Of a DNA stretch of 64,000 nt, positions 9,775 through 19,090 are shown piece by piece (the first letter of the stretch is position 1; the number at the start of each line of letters is the position of its first letter). Below the pieces are notes generated by a model. That model worked only from the letters and a program-made list of their open reading frames with translations, made no database searches and was not told the origin of the DNA. The stretch comes from an uncultured Arthrobacter sp. Its GTDB lineage: Bacteria > Actinomycetota > Actinomycetes > Actinomycetales > Micrococcaceae. The stretch covers positions 434,001 to 498,000 of the forward strand of contig NZ_CANLSZ010000001.1 of assembly GCF_947493765.1 (NCBI RefSeq), read 5' to 3'. Position numbers and translations under genes: made by a program.

Positions 9775-10518
9775 ATGATCACCGCCCTCGTCCCCGCGTC
9801 CAGCGGGGAGATCGACGACGACGCACTGCACCGCATCTACGCCTACCCTGCGACGTCCGAACCCTACGTCCGTTTCAACTTCATCGCCGCGGCCGACGGC
9901 GCCGCCACGACGGGCGGGCTCTCGGCAGGGCTGGGGAACGACGGCGACAAGCGGGTCTTCGCCGTCCTGCGGCGCCTTGCCGACGTCGTCCTGGTCGGGG
10001 CGGGAACCGTGCGGGCCGAAGGGTACGCGGGCGATCTCGTCGATGCGGATGCACGCTCCTGGCGGGCGGCCCGGGGTGCGGCTGCGCATCCGGCGATCGC
10101 CGTCATCTCGGGCAGTCTGGACCTCGACCCGGCGAGCGATTTCTTCACCGACGCCCCTGTGCGTCCGCTCGTGCTGACGAGCAGCAGCGCCCCGGCCGGG
10201 AAGCGCACGGTCCTGGCCGCCGTGGCCGACGTCGTCGACTGCGGCACGGACCGGGTGGACGCCCCCGCGATCCTGGCGGAGCTCGGCCGCCGAGGCCTGC
10301 CGAAGATCCTGTGCGAGGGTGGTCCCGCCGTCCTCGGCGACTTCACCGGCTCCGACGTCGTGGACGAGCTCTGCCTCTCGATCAGCCCGGTGCTCGCCGG
10401 CGGCGCCGGCCCCCGGATCGCAGTGGGCGAGAGTCCCGACGAGCCGATCGGGCTGGTCCTGTCCTCGCTGCTCACGGAGGACTCCGCGCTCTACACGCGC
10501 TACCGCCGGGCCCACTGA
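9775..10518 (+). CDS. Pyrimidine reductase family protein (RibD C-terminal-like)
   Basis: YVRFNFIAAADGAATTGGLS...DKRVFAVLRRLADVVLVGAGTVRAEGY; ILCEGGPAVLGDF. Confidence 0.9.
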   Translation: MITALVPASSGEIDDDALHRIYAYPATSEPYVRFNFIAAADGAATTGGLSAGLGNDGDKRVFAVLRRLADVVLVGAGTVRAEGYAGDLVDADARSWRAARGAAAHPAIAVISGSLDLDPASDFFTDAPVRPLVLTSSSAPAGKRTVLAAVADVVDCGTDRVDAPAILAELGRRGLPKILCEGGPAVLGDFTGSDVVDELCLSISPVLAGGAGPRIAVGESPDEPIGLVLSSLLTEDSALYTRYRRAH

Positions 10519-10562
10519 GCCCCCGCGACCGCTCCACTCCTCATCACCGAAAGGCTGCATAG

Positions 10563-11534
10563 ATGGCAGAGGCACCACGGAAGTCGTTCTACGACATCCT
10601 CGGCGTGTCCCCCGGAGCAGATGCCAGGCAGATCAAGAGCGCCTACCGCCGGGCGGCACGCGCCGCCCACCCGGACCTCGGTGGTAGTGCCACGGCGTTC
10701 CACGACGTCGCGGTGGCCTTCGAGACGCTGGGCGATCCCCAGCTCCGGAAGCGCTACGACGCCGACACCGGCCGTCCGTCCGCCGTCCGCCCGTCCGGAG
10801 CGAACCCCACTGCCGGCGGGACCGGCACGACGACGGCGCGATCCGCCCCGACCCGCCCGAGGCGCACCACGACGGACGACGAGGACGCCGCCGGCGCGCC
10901 CCCGATCTATTTGCCCGCATTCTCCCCCGGCAGTCCTCCGGCCGTGCCGCTGATCCTCGCCGGCCGGCAGCTCCACGGGTCCGTCCGGCAGCCCGGGATT
11001 CTCGCGCGCCTGTCCTCCGGGTCGCGCAGCCGCACCGACGGCGAGACCCGGACGGCCGCGCTGCTCGAGCGTGCCCTCCTGCCCGGATACCCCGCTGCAC
11101 GGCTCGTCAACGGCGTCGTGTTCGACGACCGGGACAGAACGACAGCCGGCCACGTGCTGCTCGCCGGGTACCGGATCGCCGTGATCGACTCCTTCACGGC
11201 ACCGCCGGGGAACTTCTCCTGGGACGGCCGTGTCCTGCGGCACCAGGGCCGCAGGATCGACCTCGGGTTGCCGCAGACGGTGCGCGCCGTCCAGGAGCTG
11301 TTCCCCGATCTCAATGTGGCGGGCTGGGTGGTGGTGCACGGGGCTCCGGACAACCCGTTCGCTCCCGTGATCGACGTGCCGCCGGGCTTCGACCGGTCCT
11401 CGCCCACCACCGTCCAGGTGGTGAACGCAGGAACGGCCGTCCGCACCATCCGCTCCTTCCTCGCCGCGGGACCGTCGCCGAACGTGGTGCAGCTCCCGGT
11501 CCTCGCGCGGCTGCTGGCCCTCACCGAAAGCTAG
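10563..11534 (+). CDS. J domain-containing protein with uncharacterised C-terminal domain
   Basis: N-terminal FYDILGVSPGADARQIKSAYRRAARAAHPDLGG contains the HPD motif. Confidence 0.85.
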   Translation: MAEAPRKSFYDILGVSPGADARQIKSAYRRAARAAHPDLGGSATAFHDVAVAFETLGDPQLRKRYDADTGRPSAVRPSGANPTAGGTGTTTARSAPTRPRRTTTDDEDAAGAPPIYLPAFSPGSPPAVPLILAGRQLHGSVRQPGILARLSSGSRSRTDGETRTAALLERALLPGYPAARLVNGVVFDDRDRTTAGHVLLAGYRIAVIDSFTAPPGNFSWDGRVLRHQGRRIDLGLPQTVRAVQELFPDLNVAGWVVVHGAPDNPFAPVIDVPPGFDRSSPTTVQVVNAGTAVRTIRSFLAAGPSPNVVQLPVLARLLALTES

Positions 11535-11543
11535 GATGATCCG

Positions 11544-12008
11544 GTGTTCCGCATCCTGTTCCACACCCCCGAGATCCCCGGCAATACCGGTGCGGCGATC
11601 CGCCTCGCCGCCGTCGCCGGAGCGGAGCTCCACCTCGTGGAACCGCTCGGCTTCAGTCTCGAGGATTCCAAACTGAGGCGGGCGGGCCTCGACTACCACG
11701 ATCTCACCGTCCTCCACGTGCACAGCAGTCTCGAGACCGCCTGGGCCGCACTGCGACCCGAGCGGGTCTTCGCCTACACCTCCGAGGGCGATGTCGCCTA
11801 CACCGACCTCGCCTACGAGCCCGGGGACGTGCTGCTCTTCGGCCGCGAATCGGACGGCCTCCCCGACGACGTGAAGCACGACCCGCGCATCACAGCCCGG
11901 GTACGCGTCCCCATGCTGCCCGCACGCCGATCGCTCAATCTGGCCAATACCGCATCCATCGTCCTCTACGAGGCCTGGCGTCAACAGGGCTTCGCCGGAG
12001 CACTGTGA
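11544..12008 (+). CDS. trmL: tRNA (cytidine(34)-2'-O)-methyltransferase, SpoU family
   Basis: FHTPEIPGNTGAAIRLAAVAGAELHLVEPLGF; LLFGRESDGLP; RSLNLANTASIVLYEAWRQ. Confidence 0.92.
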   Translation: MFRILFHTPEIPGNTGAAIRLAAVAGAELHLVEPLGFSLEDSKLRRAGLDYHDLTVLHVHSSLETAWAALRPERVFAYTSEGDVAYTDLAYEPGDVLLFGRESDGLPDDVKHDPRITARVRVPMLPARRSLNLANTASIVLYEAWRQQGFAGAL

Positions 12009-12027
12009 CCTACGATCTGGAGTTCCC

Positions 12028-12846
12028 ATGACCGCCCGCCCTGCAGCGACCCTGCCCGACGACGGGGCCGAGGACTACGACCGTCTCGCCCCCGCGGTCT
12101 GGAACCCCGTGAGCAACGCCGTGGTGGCCGCGGCGGACATCCTGCCGGGGGAACGGGTCCTCGACGTCCACGCGGGCACCGGCTCCGGGACGGTCCCCGC
12201 CGCGCAGCTGGCCGGCCCGGGCGGACACGTCGACGCCGTCGAGCGCTCGGCGGCCATGCTGACCCTGGCCAAGGCCAAGACCGAGGCCCTCGGCCTCGGG
12301 AACGTCTCCTTCAGCCACTCCGATCCCGCAGGGTGGAACTCCGCGGAGCAGTACGACGCCGTCATCAGCTCCTACGGGGTCTTCCTGCTCCAGGACATGG
12401 ACGCCGACATGGACCGTATCCTCACCCTGCTGCGCCCCGGCGGCCGGATCGCCCTGAGCACCTGGGACCAGGGCGCCCTCACGCCCTTCGGTGATCTGCT
12501 CCTGGAGGCGATCCGCTCCACCGGCGTGCACCCGTCCGCCGAGGCCGCCACCGTCCCGGTCTTCGTCGAGAACTGCCGGAGGCTCGCGCCGGAGGAGCGA
12601 CTGCAGGAGTGGCTCCTCGCGCGTGGCCTGAACGACGTGGGCGTGGAGAAGCTCGGACTGACCGTCCCGCTCGAGGCGGACCACGCGTGGTCACTCGCCC
12701 TGGCCAGCGGGTACCGCGGCCTCCTGCCCGAGGAGCCGGAGGCCCTGCAGCGCGTCCGCACCGCCCTGGTGGACAGCCTCGGTGACGATTTCGTGCTCTC
12801 GGCGGACTCCCTGATCGCCGTCGGCACCGTGGGTCCTGACGCCTGA
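12028..12846 (+). CDS. SAM-dependent class I methyltransferase
   Basis: VLDVHAGTGSGTVPAAQLAGPGGHVDAVERSAAMLTLAKAK. Confidence 0.85.
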   Translation: MTARPAATLPDDGAEDYDRLAPAVWNPVSNAVVAAADILPGERVLDVHAGTGSGTVPAAQLAGPGGHVDAVERSAAMLTLAKAKTEALGLGNVSFSHSDPAGWNSAEQYDAVISSYGVFLLQDMDADMDRILTLLRPGGRIALSTWDQGALTPFGDLLLEAIRSTGVHPSAEAATVPVFVENCRRLAPEERLQEWLLARGLNDVGVEKLGLTVPLEADHAWSLALASGYRGLLPEEPEALQRVRTALVDSLGDDFVLSADSLIAVGTVGPDA

Positions 12847-13027
12847 GGACACCGGCCGCCCATCCGCCTGCCCACCGGATCCGAATTCCTCGTGTCAGGT
12901 AGGTCAACGCGGAAGAGGCAGGAACACCAGGATGGTTCATACACGGCAGGGCCTGTTGCGCAGCCTCCGCCGCGAGCCATCGACCCATATTCAGTTTCGA
13001 CGCACCGGCACTTTATGCTGGAACCCT

Positions 13028-13645
13028 ATGGATACGCCACGAGCACACCGGGTCAGCCCGATCGCCGCTGCACGGCAGGATCCGGGGTCCGACGCCGGTG
13101 GCACCCCCACCCTGACGGACCTGCTGGTCCGCGTGGCGCGGCAGGACCGGTCCGCGTTCGAACTGTTCTACGAGCAGACGAGTCGACGGGTCTACGGACT
13201 AGCGCGACGCGTCCTCATCGATCCCGATCTGAGCGAGGACGCCACCCAGGAGGTCTACCTCCAGGTCTGGAACACCGCCGAACGCTTCAACCCGGCCCTC
13301 GGCAGTCCCATGGCCTGGCTGATGACCCTGGCACACCGACGCGCGGTGGACAAGGTGCGCTCCGAGCAGAGCGCCACCGATCGCGAGGCGCGCTACGGCG
13401 CCGCCACACAGACCATCGAGCACGACGACGTCGTGGACACCGTGACGCAGCGCCTCGAGGCGCAGAGCGTGGTCGACTGCCTCGGAACACTCACGGAGAC
13501 GCAGCAGGAATCGGTCCGGATGGCCTATTATGGCGGGTTCACCTATCGGGAGGTCGCCGAGAAACTCGGCGTCGCCGTGCCCACCATCAAATCGAGGATC
13601 CGCGACGGCCTGATCCGACTCAAGACGTGCCTGGGGGTTTCCTGA
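13028..13645 (+). CDS. sigK: ECF RNA polymerase sigma factor, SigK-like
   Basis: Sigma-70 region 2/4 (FELFYEQTSRRVYGLARRVL...TQEVYLQVWNTAERFNP...YYGGFTYREVAEKLGVAVPTIKSRIRDGLIRLK); followed by an RskA-like gene. Start 13028 (ATG) preferred. Confidence 0.85.
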   Translation: MDTPRAHRVSPIAAARQDPGSDAGGTPTLTDLLVRVARQDRSAFELFYEQTSRRVYGLARRVLIDPDLSEDATQEVYLQVWNTAERFNPALGSPMAWLMTLAHRRAVDKVRSEQSATDREARYGAATQTIEHDDVVDTVTQRLEAQSVVDCLGTLTETQQESVRMAYYGGFTYREVAEKLGVAVPTIKSRIRDGLIRLKTCLGVS

Positions 13646-13646
13646 T

Positions 13647-14522
13647 ATGCCGGACAAGAACATGAGCAGGCAGTTCGCCGACGATCTCGAGACCGATCTG
13701 GCCCGCGGCCACGTCCTCGAGTGGGCGGAACTGTACGCCCTCGACGCGATCAGTGCCGACGAGCGCCGTGCCATCAAGGCCTTCCTCCAGGATGCCGACT
13801 CCTCCGTCGCGTCGATCTTCTCCGACCGGGTCCGCACCTGCCGGGACACGATCACGGCCACCTACACCACGGCCCCGCTGGACCCGCCGGCCGATCTCTT
13901 CGAGCGCATCCTCGCGCAGCTTCCCGGTGGTGCGGGCGGAGTACGCGCTCGCACCATGTCCGGATCGACGCCCGCCGGACCTGCGCCGGTCGCCCCTGCC
14001 GAGAAGGACGGCGACGTGGTGGCGGGAGAGCGCCGCGACGAGCTGTCGGAGCGCCGCGCGAGGAGGACCTCGCGGTCCGGGCGGGCGGCGCGATGGACCA
14101 TGGCCGCCGCAGCGGCCGCTGTTCTCGTCGTGGGTGGTGTGACGGTGTCGCAGAATCTGCAGGAGAGCACGCTCGAGGACCAGGTGCTCCAGGCCCAGGA
14201 CGTCAGGACCGAACAGCTCCGCCTCGAGGCCGGCGGCACCGCGGATCTCGCGGTCTCCGGTTCGGAGGACGCCGCGGTCGTCACGCTCACCGGGGTTCCG
14301 GCACCGGCCGAAGGATCGGTCTACCAGATGTGGCGCATCCCCGCCGACGGGTCGGCCCCCGTCTCGGTCGGCACCATGACGGAGGACGACGTCGACGGCG
14401 GCAAGTCCACCGAGATCACGGACATCAGCGGCCTCAGTGCCCTCGCCATCACCGTGGAGCCCGAGGGCGGGTCGACCACGCCGACGCTGCCCATCGTCGC
14501 CCAGATCCCCCTCGGGGCCTGA
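13647..14522 (+). CDS. rskA: Anti-sigma factor, RskA family
   Basis: LEWAELYALDAISADERRAIKAFL; TM RWTMAAAAAAVLVVGGVTVS; C-terminal anti-sigma-K domain (VVTLTGVPAPAEGSVYQMWRIPADGSAPVSVGTM). Confidence 0.85.
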   Translation: MPDKNMSRQFADDLETDLARGHVLEWAELYALDAISADERRAIKAFLQDADSSVASIFSDRVRTCRDTITATYTTAPLDPPADLFERILAQLPGGAGGVRARTMSGSTPAGPAPVAPAEKDGDVVAGERRDELSERRARRTSRSGRAARWTMAAAAAAVLVVGGVTVSQNLQESTLEDQVLQAQDVRTEQLRLEAGGTADLAVSGSEDAAVVTLTGVPAPAEGSVYQMWRIPADGSAPVSVGTMTEDDVDGGKSTEITDISGLSALAITVEPEGGSTTPTLPIVAQIPLGA

Positions 14523-14535
14523 GCCGGGTCCTGAC

Positions 14536-14561
14536 CGACCTCCGGCCGACGTCGGAGGTCG
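14536..14561. terminator. Bidirectional terminator hairpin between rskA and PIG-L gene
   Basis: CGACCTCCG / CGGAGGTCG inverted repeat between convergent genes. Confidence 0.65.
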
Positions 14562-14574
14562 ACGCGTGGTCGGA

Positions 14575-15327
14575 TCAGAAACCGGCGATGGTCTGGTCGG
14601 TGTTGATGCCGACCACATGGAAGGCCTCGGCGCTGCGCCCCTCGCCGAGACCGCCGCGGCGGGCGTTGTCCTGCAGGATCGCCCTCACCCTCGACTGCAT
14701 GCGGTCCACGTCGGGATGCTGGCTCTCGTGGGCCATGATGGCCGCGAGCTTGAGGTCCTCGGCACCGGTGACGTCGATGAAGCGGTTCTCGAGATGCGCG
14801 GGCCCGGCGTAGAACCACATCCACGGCACCTTGAAGCTCGTGATTCCCGCCGCCTCGAGTTCCGGGTAGGCGTACGGGTTCTCCACCGCCGGGTACACGG
14901 CCCTCGTGACCGCCTCACCACAGGCGAGGTGGTCCGGGTGGCTCTTCTGGATCATGTCCCAGCTGCGCTCGGGATGCATGGAGAGCACGATGTCCGGCCG
15001 GACCTCCCTCATGCGCCGGACGATACCGCGGATCACGGCGTCCGTCGGTTCCAGGTGCCCGTCGGCCTCTCCCAGGAACGTCACATCGGTGACGCCGACG
15101 CGTGCCGCGGCCGCGCGTTGCTCCTCCCGACGCAGTGCCGCCAGCCCCGGCCTGTCCTCGTCGGAGAACCCGCCGGCGTCGCCGTCGGTGAGGATGCAGT
15201 AGCTCACCGACGCCCCGGCCGCGGTCCAGCCCGCGATCGTCGCCGACGCACCGAAGTCGATGTCGTCGGGATGGGCGGCGACGGCGAGGACGCGTGCGGG
15301 AGCGGTGGTGTCCCAGGGATCCGCCAT
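14575..15327 (-). CDS. PIG-L (LmbE) family deacetylase
   Basis: RVLAVAAHPDDIDFGASATIAGW; HPERSWDMIQKSHPDHLACGEA. Confidence 0.92.
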   Translation of the reverse strand: MADPWDTTAPARVLAVAAHPDDIDFGASATIAGWTAAGASVSYCILTDGDAGGFSDEDRPGLAALRREEQRAAAARVGVTDVTFLGEADGHLEPTDAVIRGIVRRMREVRPDIVLSMHPERSWDMIQKSHPDHLACGEAVTRAVYPAVENPYAYPELEAAGITSFKVPWMWFYAGPAHLENRFIDVTGAEDLKLAAIMAHESQHPDVDRMQSRVRAILQDNARRGGLGEGRSAEAFHVVGINTDQTIAGF

Positions 15328-15330
15328 GGG

Positions 15331-16275
15331 CTAGAGCCCGCGCTTCCGGATCTCCTCGGTGGCCTGGGGCAGCACCGAGAAGAGATCACCGACGATCCCG
15401 AAATCGGCGATCTCGAAGACCGGCGAATCGGCGTCCTTGTTGATCGCGACGATCACCTTGGAGGTCTGCATCCCGGCCCGCTGCTGCACGGCCCCGGAGA
15501 TCCCCACGGAGACGTACAGCTGGGGAGCGACCGTCTTCCCGGTCTGGCCCACCTGGGCGGAGTGCTCGATCCAGCCCGCATCGGTCGCGGCCCGGGAGGC
15601 GCCCACTGCTCCGCCGAGGGCGTCCGCGAGCTCCTCCAGCGGGCCGAAGTCGCCGTCGACACCGCGTCCACCCGCCACGATCACCCGCGCCTCCGTGAGC
15701 TCGGGACGGCCGCTGACCGGCTTGTCGACCCGGCCGGTGATGCGTGCTGCCGGGGCCAGCTCACCCACCGGGACCCGGATCTCGCGTGGTGCCTGTGGTG
15801 TCCCGGCCTCCGCGGCGTCGACGCTGTTCGGTTTCACCGTCAGGATGGCGCGCTCGGTGGTCACACGGCAGTCGACCGTGTAGGACCCGGCGAAATCGGC
15901 CTTGGTCGCGACGAGATCGCCGTCCAGGGAGACGACATCGGTCACGACTCCGGCCTCGAGGCGGATACCGGCCCGCGCTGCGATCTCCTTGGCCTCGTAG
16001 GAGTTCCCCAGCAGCACGACGTCGGCCGCGGCGGTCCGAGCGGCCTCCGCCAGGAACGCCGCCTTGCCCGCGACCAGCACCCCGGACACCTCCGTGTCCG
16101 GCCGGTAGCACTCCCCGACGCCGTAGGACCCGACGCCGTCGAGGTAGGTCTGCTCGGCGTCGTCCGCGAGCGCCACGGCGACGTCGCCGAGGGATCCCGC
16201 CAGCGAGAGGAGTTCGCGTTCCCCCTTCGCGAGGCTGGCTCCGGGGTGGTCGAGGAAGACGAGGACAGTGGTCAT
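15331..16275 (-). CDS. etfA: Electron transfer flavoprotein subunit alpha
   Basis: QVGQTGKTVAPQLYVSVGISGAVQQRAGMQTSKVIVAINKDADSPVFEIADFGIVGDLF FAD-binding signature. Confidence 0.96.
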   Translation of the reverse strand: MTTVLVFLDHPGASLAKGERELLSLAGSLGDVAVALADDAEQTYLDGVGSYGVGECYRPDTEVSGVLVAGKAAFLAEAARTAAADVVLLGNSYEAKEIAARAGIRLEAGVVTDVVSLDGDLVATKADFAGSYTVDCRVTTERAILTVKPNSVDAAEAGTPQAPREIRVPVGELAPAARITGRVDKPVSGRPELTEARVIVAGGRGVDGDFGPLEELADALGGAVGASRAATDAGWIEHSAQVGQTGKTVAPQLYVSVGISGAVQQRAGMQTSKVIVAINKDADSPVFEIADFGIVGDLFSVLPQATEEIRKRGL

Positions 16276-16309
16276 GGCTGGGATCTCCTGGAGGAAGAGG
16301 GGCGGCGGG

Positions 16310-17137
16310 TCAGAGGAGCTTCTGGCCGGCGAGGAAGTCGACCAGCCGGATGCCGGCGTCGCCCTCGTCGGTGATGATCACACCCTGGCTGCGCGGCGGT
16401 CTCGGCTCGGCCGCCTCCACCCTGGTCCACGATCCCGGGAGACCCACCTCGTCGGCCTGGACTCCGCAGTCGGCGAGGGACAGCACCTGGATCTGCTTCT
16501 TCTTCGCCGCCATGATGCCCTTGAAATTGGGGTACCGGGGATCGTTGATCTGATCCGTCACGGACACCAGCGCGGGCAGGGGCGCCTCGATGGTCTCGGC
16601 GAACGTGTCGTTGTCACGGCGGGCGGTCAGGGCCCAGCCGTCGTCCGTCGGCGTCAGTTCCAGCGACGCCGCGAAGGTCACCTGGGGAAGCCCGAGTCGC
16701 TCGGCCAGCTGTGCCGGTACGAGCGAGGTCTCCCCGTCGGTCGAGGCCATCCCGGTGAGGATCAGGTCGAACGGTCCCACCTGCTCCAGGAGGGCGGCGA
16801 GCGCCCGTGAGGTCGCCGAGGCGTCGGAGCCGAACAGTGCCTCGTCCGTCAGGTGCACGCCGTCGTCGACCCCGATCTGGAGGGACTTCTTCACCGCGTT
16901 GACCGCTGCCGCCGGGCCCATGGTGATGGCCGTGATCCGATGACCGGCCCCCGCTCCCCCGTGCGCCTCGACGAGCTGCAGTGCCGCCTCCAGGGCGTAC
17001 TCGTCGAGCTCGGAGAGAATGCTCTCGGACCTGACCGTCGTCAGGTGATCGCCGCCGATGTGGCGGTCGAACTGTGCGTCGGGTACGTGCTTCACCAGGA
17101 CCGCGATGCGCAGCCCGTCTGCCGTGGCCTCGTCCAT
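16310..17137 (-). CDS. etfB: Electron transfer flavoprotein subunit beta
   Basis: IAVLVKHVPD...LILTGMASTDGETSLVPAQLAERLGLPQVTFA; upstream of etfA. Confidence 0.95.
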   Translation of the reverse strand: MDEATADGLRIAVLVKHVPDAQFDRHIGGDHLTTVRSESILSELDEYALEAALQLVEAHGGAGAGHRITAITMGPAAAVNAVKKSLQIGVDDGVHLTDEALFGSDASATSRALAALLEQVGPFDLILTGMASTDGETSLVPAQLAERLGLPQVTFAASLELTPTDDGWALTARRDNDTFAETIEAPLPALVSVTDQINDPRYPNFKGIMAAKKKQIQVLSLADCGVQADEVGLPGSWTRVEAAEPRPPRSQGVIITDEGDAGIRLVDFLAGQKLL

Positions 17138-17223
17138 TGCTGACCTTCCTCGATCGGGGATCTTCCCGCGTCCTAGCTAACCACAGTGGGCTGACGGTTT
17201 CCGGCGACCGGAACCGATGGAAA

Positions 17224-17248
17224 AGGCGGCCCCCGGTGGGAGCCGCCT
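17224..17248 (-). terminator. Terminator hairpin downstream of htrA-like gene
   Basis: AGGCGGC...GCCGCCT inverted repeat just 3' of the minus-strand protease stop. Confidence 0.5.
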
Positions 17249-17271
17249 CGTCCGGCATGGCCGGGAGGATG

Positions 17272-18666
17272 CTAGCCGGCCGGCACCTCACCCAGCGTGA
17301 CATCCATGGTCATGGTCTGCCCGTTCCGGAGGATCTCCACCTGCACCTGCTCCCCCACCCGCTGCATGCGGACGGCGGCCGTCAGGGATTCCGGGTCGGT
17401 GATCGTGTAGCCCGCCACCTCGGTGATCACGTCACCTGCCTCGAGCGCTGCGTCCTCGGCGGGCGAGCCGGGCTCCACGTTCTCCACGAGGGCCCCGGAG
17501 GAGAACGGGGACGAGGTCGGCGATCCATCCGCCGAGGCGGGCGAGATGCTCACGCCGAGGAAGCCGTGGGTGGCCTCACCGTCGGCGATGATCTCGTTCG
17601 CGATGCGCTCGGCGTACGTGATGGGGATGGAGAAGCCAACGCCGATGTTGCCCGTGGTCTCACTCGATCCCCCCGAGGCGATCGCCACGTTCACCCCGAT
17701 GATCTTCCCGTCCGTGTCCACGAGCGCCCCGCCGGAGTTCCCCTGGTTGATCGCGGCGTCGGTCTGGATCACGTTGAGATAGATGGAGCCCTGCGACTGC
17801 GGCTGGGGTGCCGACGAGTCGCCGGGCGGGAGGAAGTTGAACCCGTCCTTGTTCTCCGACCCCGAGCTGTCGGGCTGCTGCTCCGGTACGGCGGAGGAGG
17901 CCACACTGATGGTCCGGTTCAGCGTGGACACGATCCCGTCGGTCACCGTTCCGCTCAGACCCAGCGGTGAGCCGATCGCGATGGCCGTGTCTCCCACGTT
18001 CAGCGCGTCGGAGTCCCCGAGGGTGGCGGCCGTGAGCTGCGGCGCATCGATCTTGACGACCGCGAGATCGCTGAGGGGATCCGTCCCGACCACGGTGGCC
18101 GGGAAGAGCCGTCCGTCGTTGAGGCGGACCTCGATGGTGGGGTCCGACACCTGGCCGCCGAGCGTCACCACGTGGGTGTTGGTGAGGATGTGCCCGTCGG
18201 TGTCGAGGATGATGCCCGAGCCCGTGCCGCTGGAGTCCCCACCGCTCACGGCGATGGTGACCACGCTCGGCGAGGCGGTGACCGCTGCGCCGGTGATGCT
18301 GTTGACGTCGTCGGAGTTGTTGACCACGACCGACTGCGGCGCGGACCGGACGGTACCCGCCGTGGAATCGGGTTCCAGGGCGTTGTAGCCGGCAGTCGCC
18401 ACGCCACCGCCGATCAGCCCGGCCACGAGGGCTCCGGCAGCGAAGGTCGCCACACTTACCCGGCGGCGGTCGCGCGGTGCCCTGGTCCCGTCGGTCCCGT
18501 CGGTCCGGGAAGGGCCGGAGCCGCTCGCATCACCGTAGAAGGGCTGATGGCCCGCGTAGGCGGGGTGCGGCGTGGATTGCGCGCCGGTGCCCCCGGCGGT
18601 GCGGGACGGGGGTGTCAGCGGCTGGGGCGGCAGTGGTCGATCGGAGGTGCCCGGCTGCTCGTTCAT
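17272..18666 (-). CDS. HtrA/DegP-like S1C serine protease with PDZ domain
   Basis: GSGIILDTDGHILTNTHVV, SDLAVVKID, INQGNSGGALVDTDGKIIGVN, PDZ VENVEPGSPAEDAALEAGDVI; start at MNEQPGTS. Confidence 0.95.
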   Translation of the reverse strand: MNEQPGTSDRPLPPQPLTPPSRTAGGTGAQSTPHPAYAGHQPFYGDASGSGPSRTDGTDGTRAPRDRRRVSVATFAAGALVAGLIGGGVATAGYNALEPDSTAGTVRSAPQSVVVNNSDDVNSITGAAVTASPSVVTIAVSGGDSSGTGSGIILDTDGHILTNTHVVTLGGQVSDPTIEVRLNDGRLFPATVVGTDPLSDLAVVKIDAPQLTAATLGDSDALNVGDTAIAIGSPLGLSGTVTDGIVSTLNRTISVASSAVPEQQPDSSGSENKDGFNFLPPGDSSAPQPQSQGSIYLNVIQTDAAINQGNSGGALVDTDGKIIGVNVAIASGGSSETTGNIGVGFSIPITYAERIANEIIADGEATHGFLGVSISPASADGSPTSSPFSSGALVENVEPGSPAEDAALEAGDVITEVAGYTITDPESLTAAVRMQRVGEQVQVEILRNGQTMTMDVTLGEVPAG

Positions 18667-19090
18667 CGAAAGTCCTCTCGTTGCTGTTGACCACATCATG
18701 GCAAGAGTCGCTGAGCATCAGGCGTGCACTTCCTGAATGCTTCCTGGACGTCCGCTGACATCGCTCCGATGCCGACGATCGAGCCGACGATCCAGCCCAC
18801 GATCGGGTGGTACCGGTTGGACTGCTGCACACCCGGTCCACCCCAGTATCCTCCGTTCGAGCAGCGGGGACACGACGGATCCACGCCCGCTCACCCTAGA
18901 GGTCCTGCCGGGCAGCAGGCTAACGGGTCGCCCGCCCGGCCGGCGACGACGGTTCGTTCGGGGCGCGGGCGCCCCGGTGGACGCTCCGGTGGCCCGACCA
19001 TAGAATCGGACGACAACAGGGAGCCTCCGGCGTCCGCCAGCCCCAGTCGCGGGATCGGTAAGGTCCGGGGGACGTGCTGAAGGGTCGGAC

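Noticed and set aside
14437-16374. 645-aa plus-strand ORF
   Set aside because: Antisense to the PIG-L and etfA genes.
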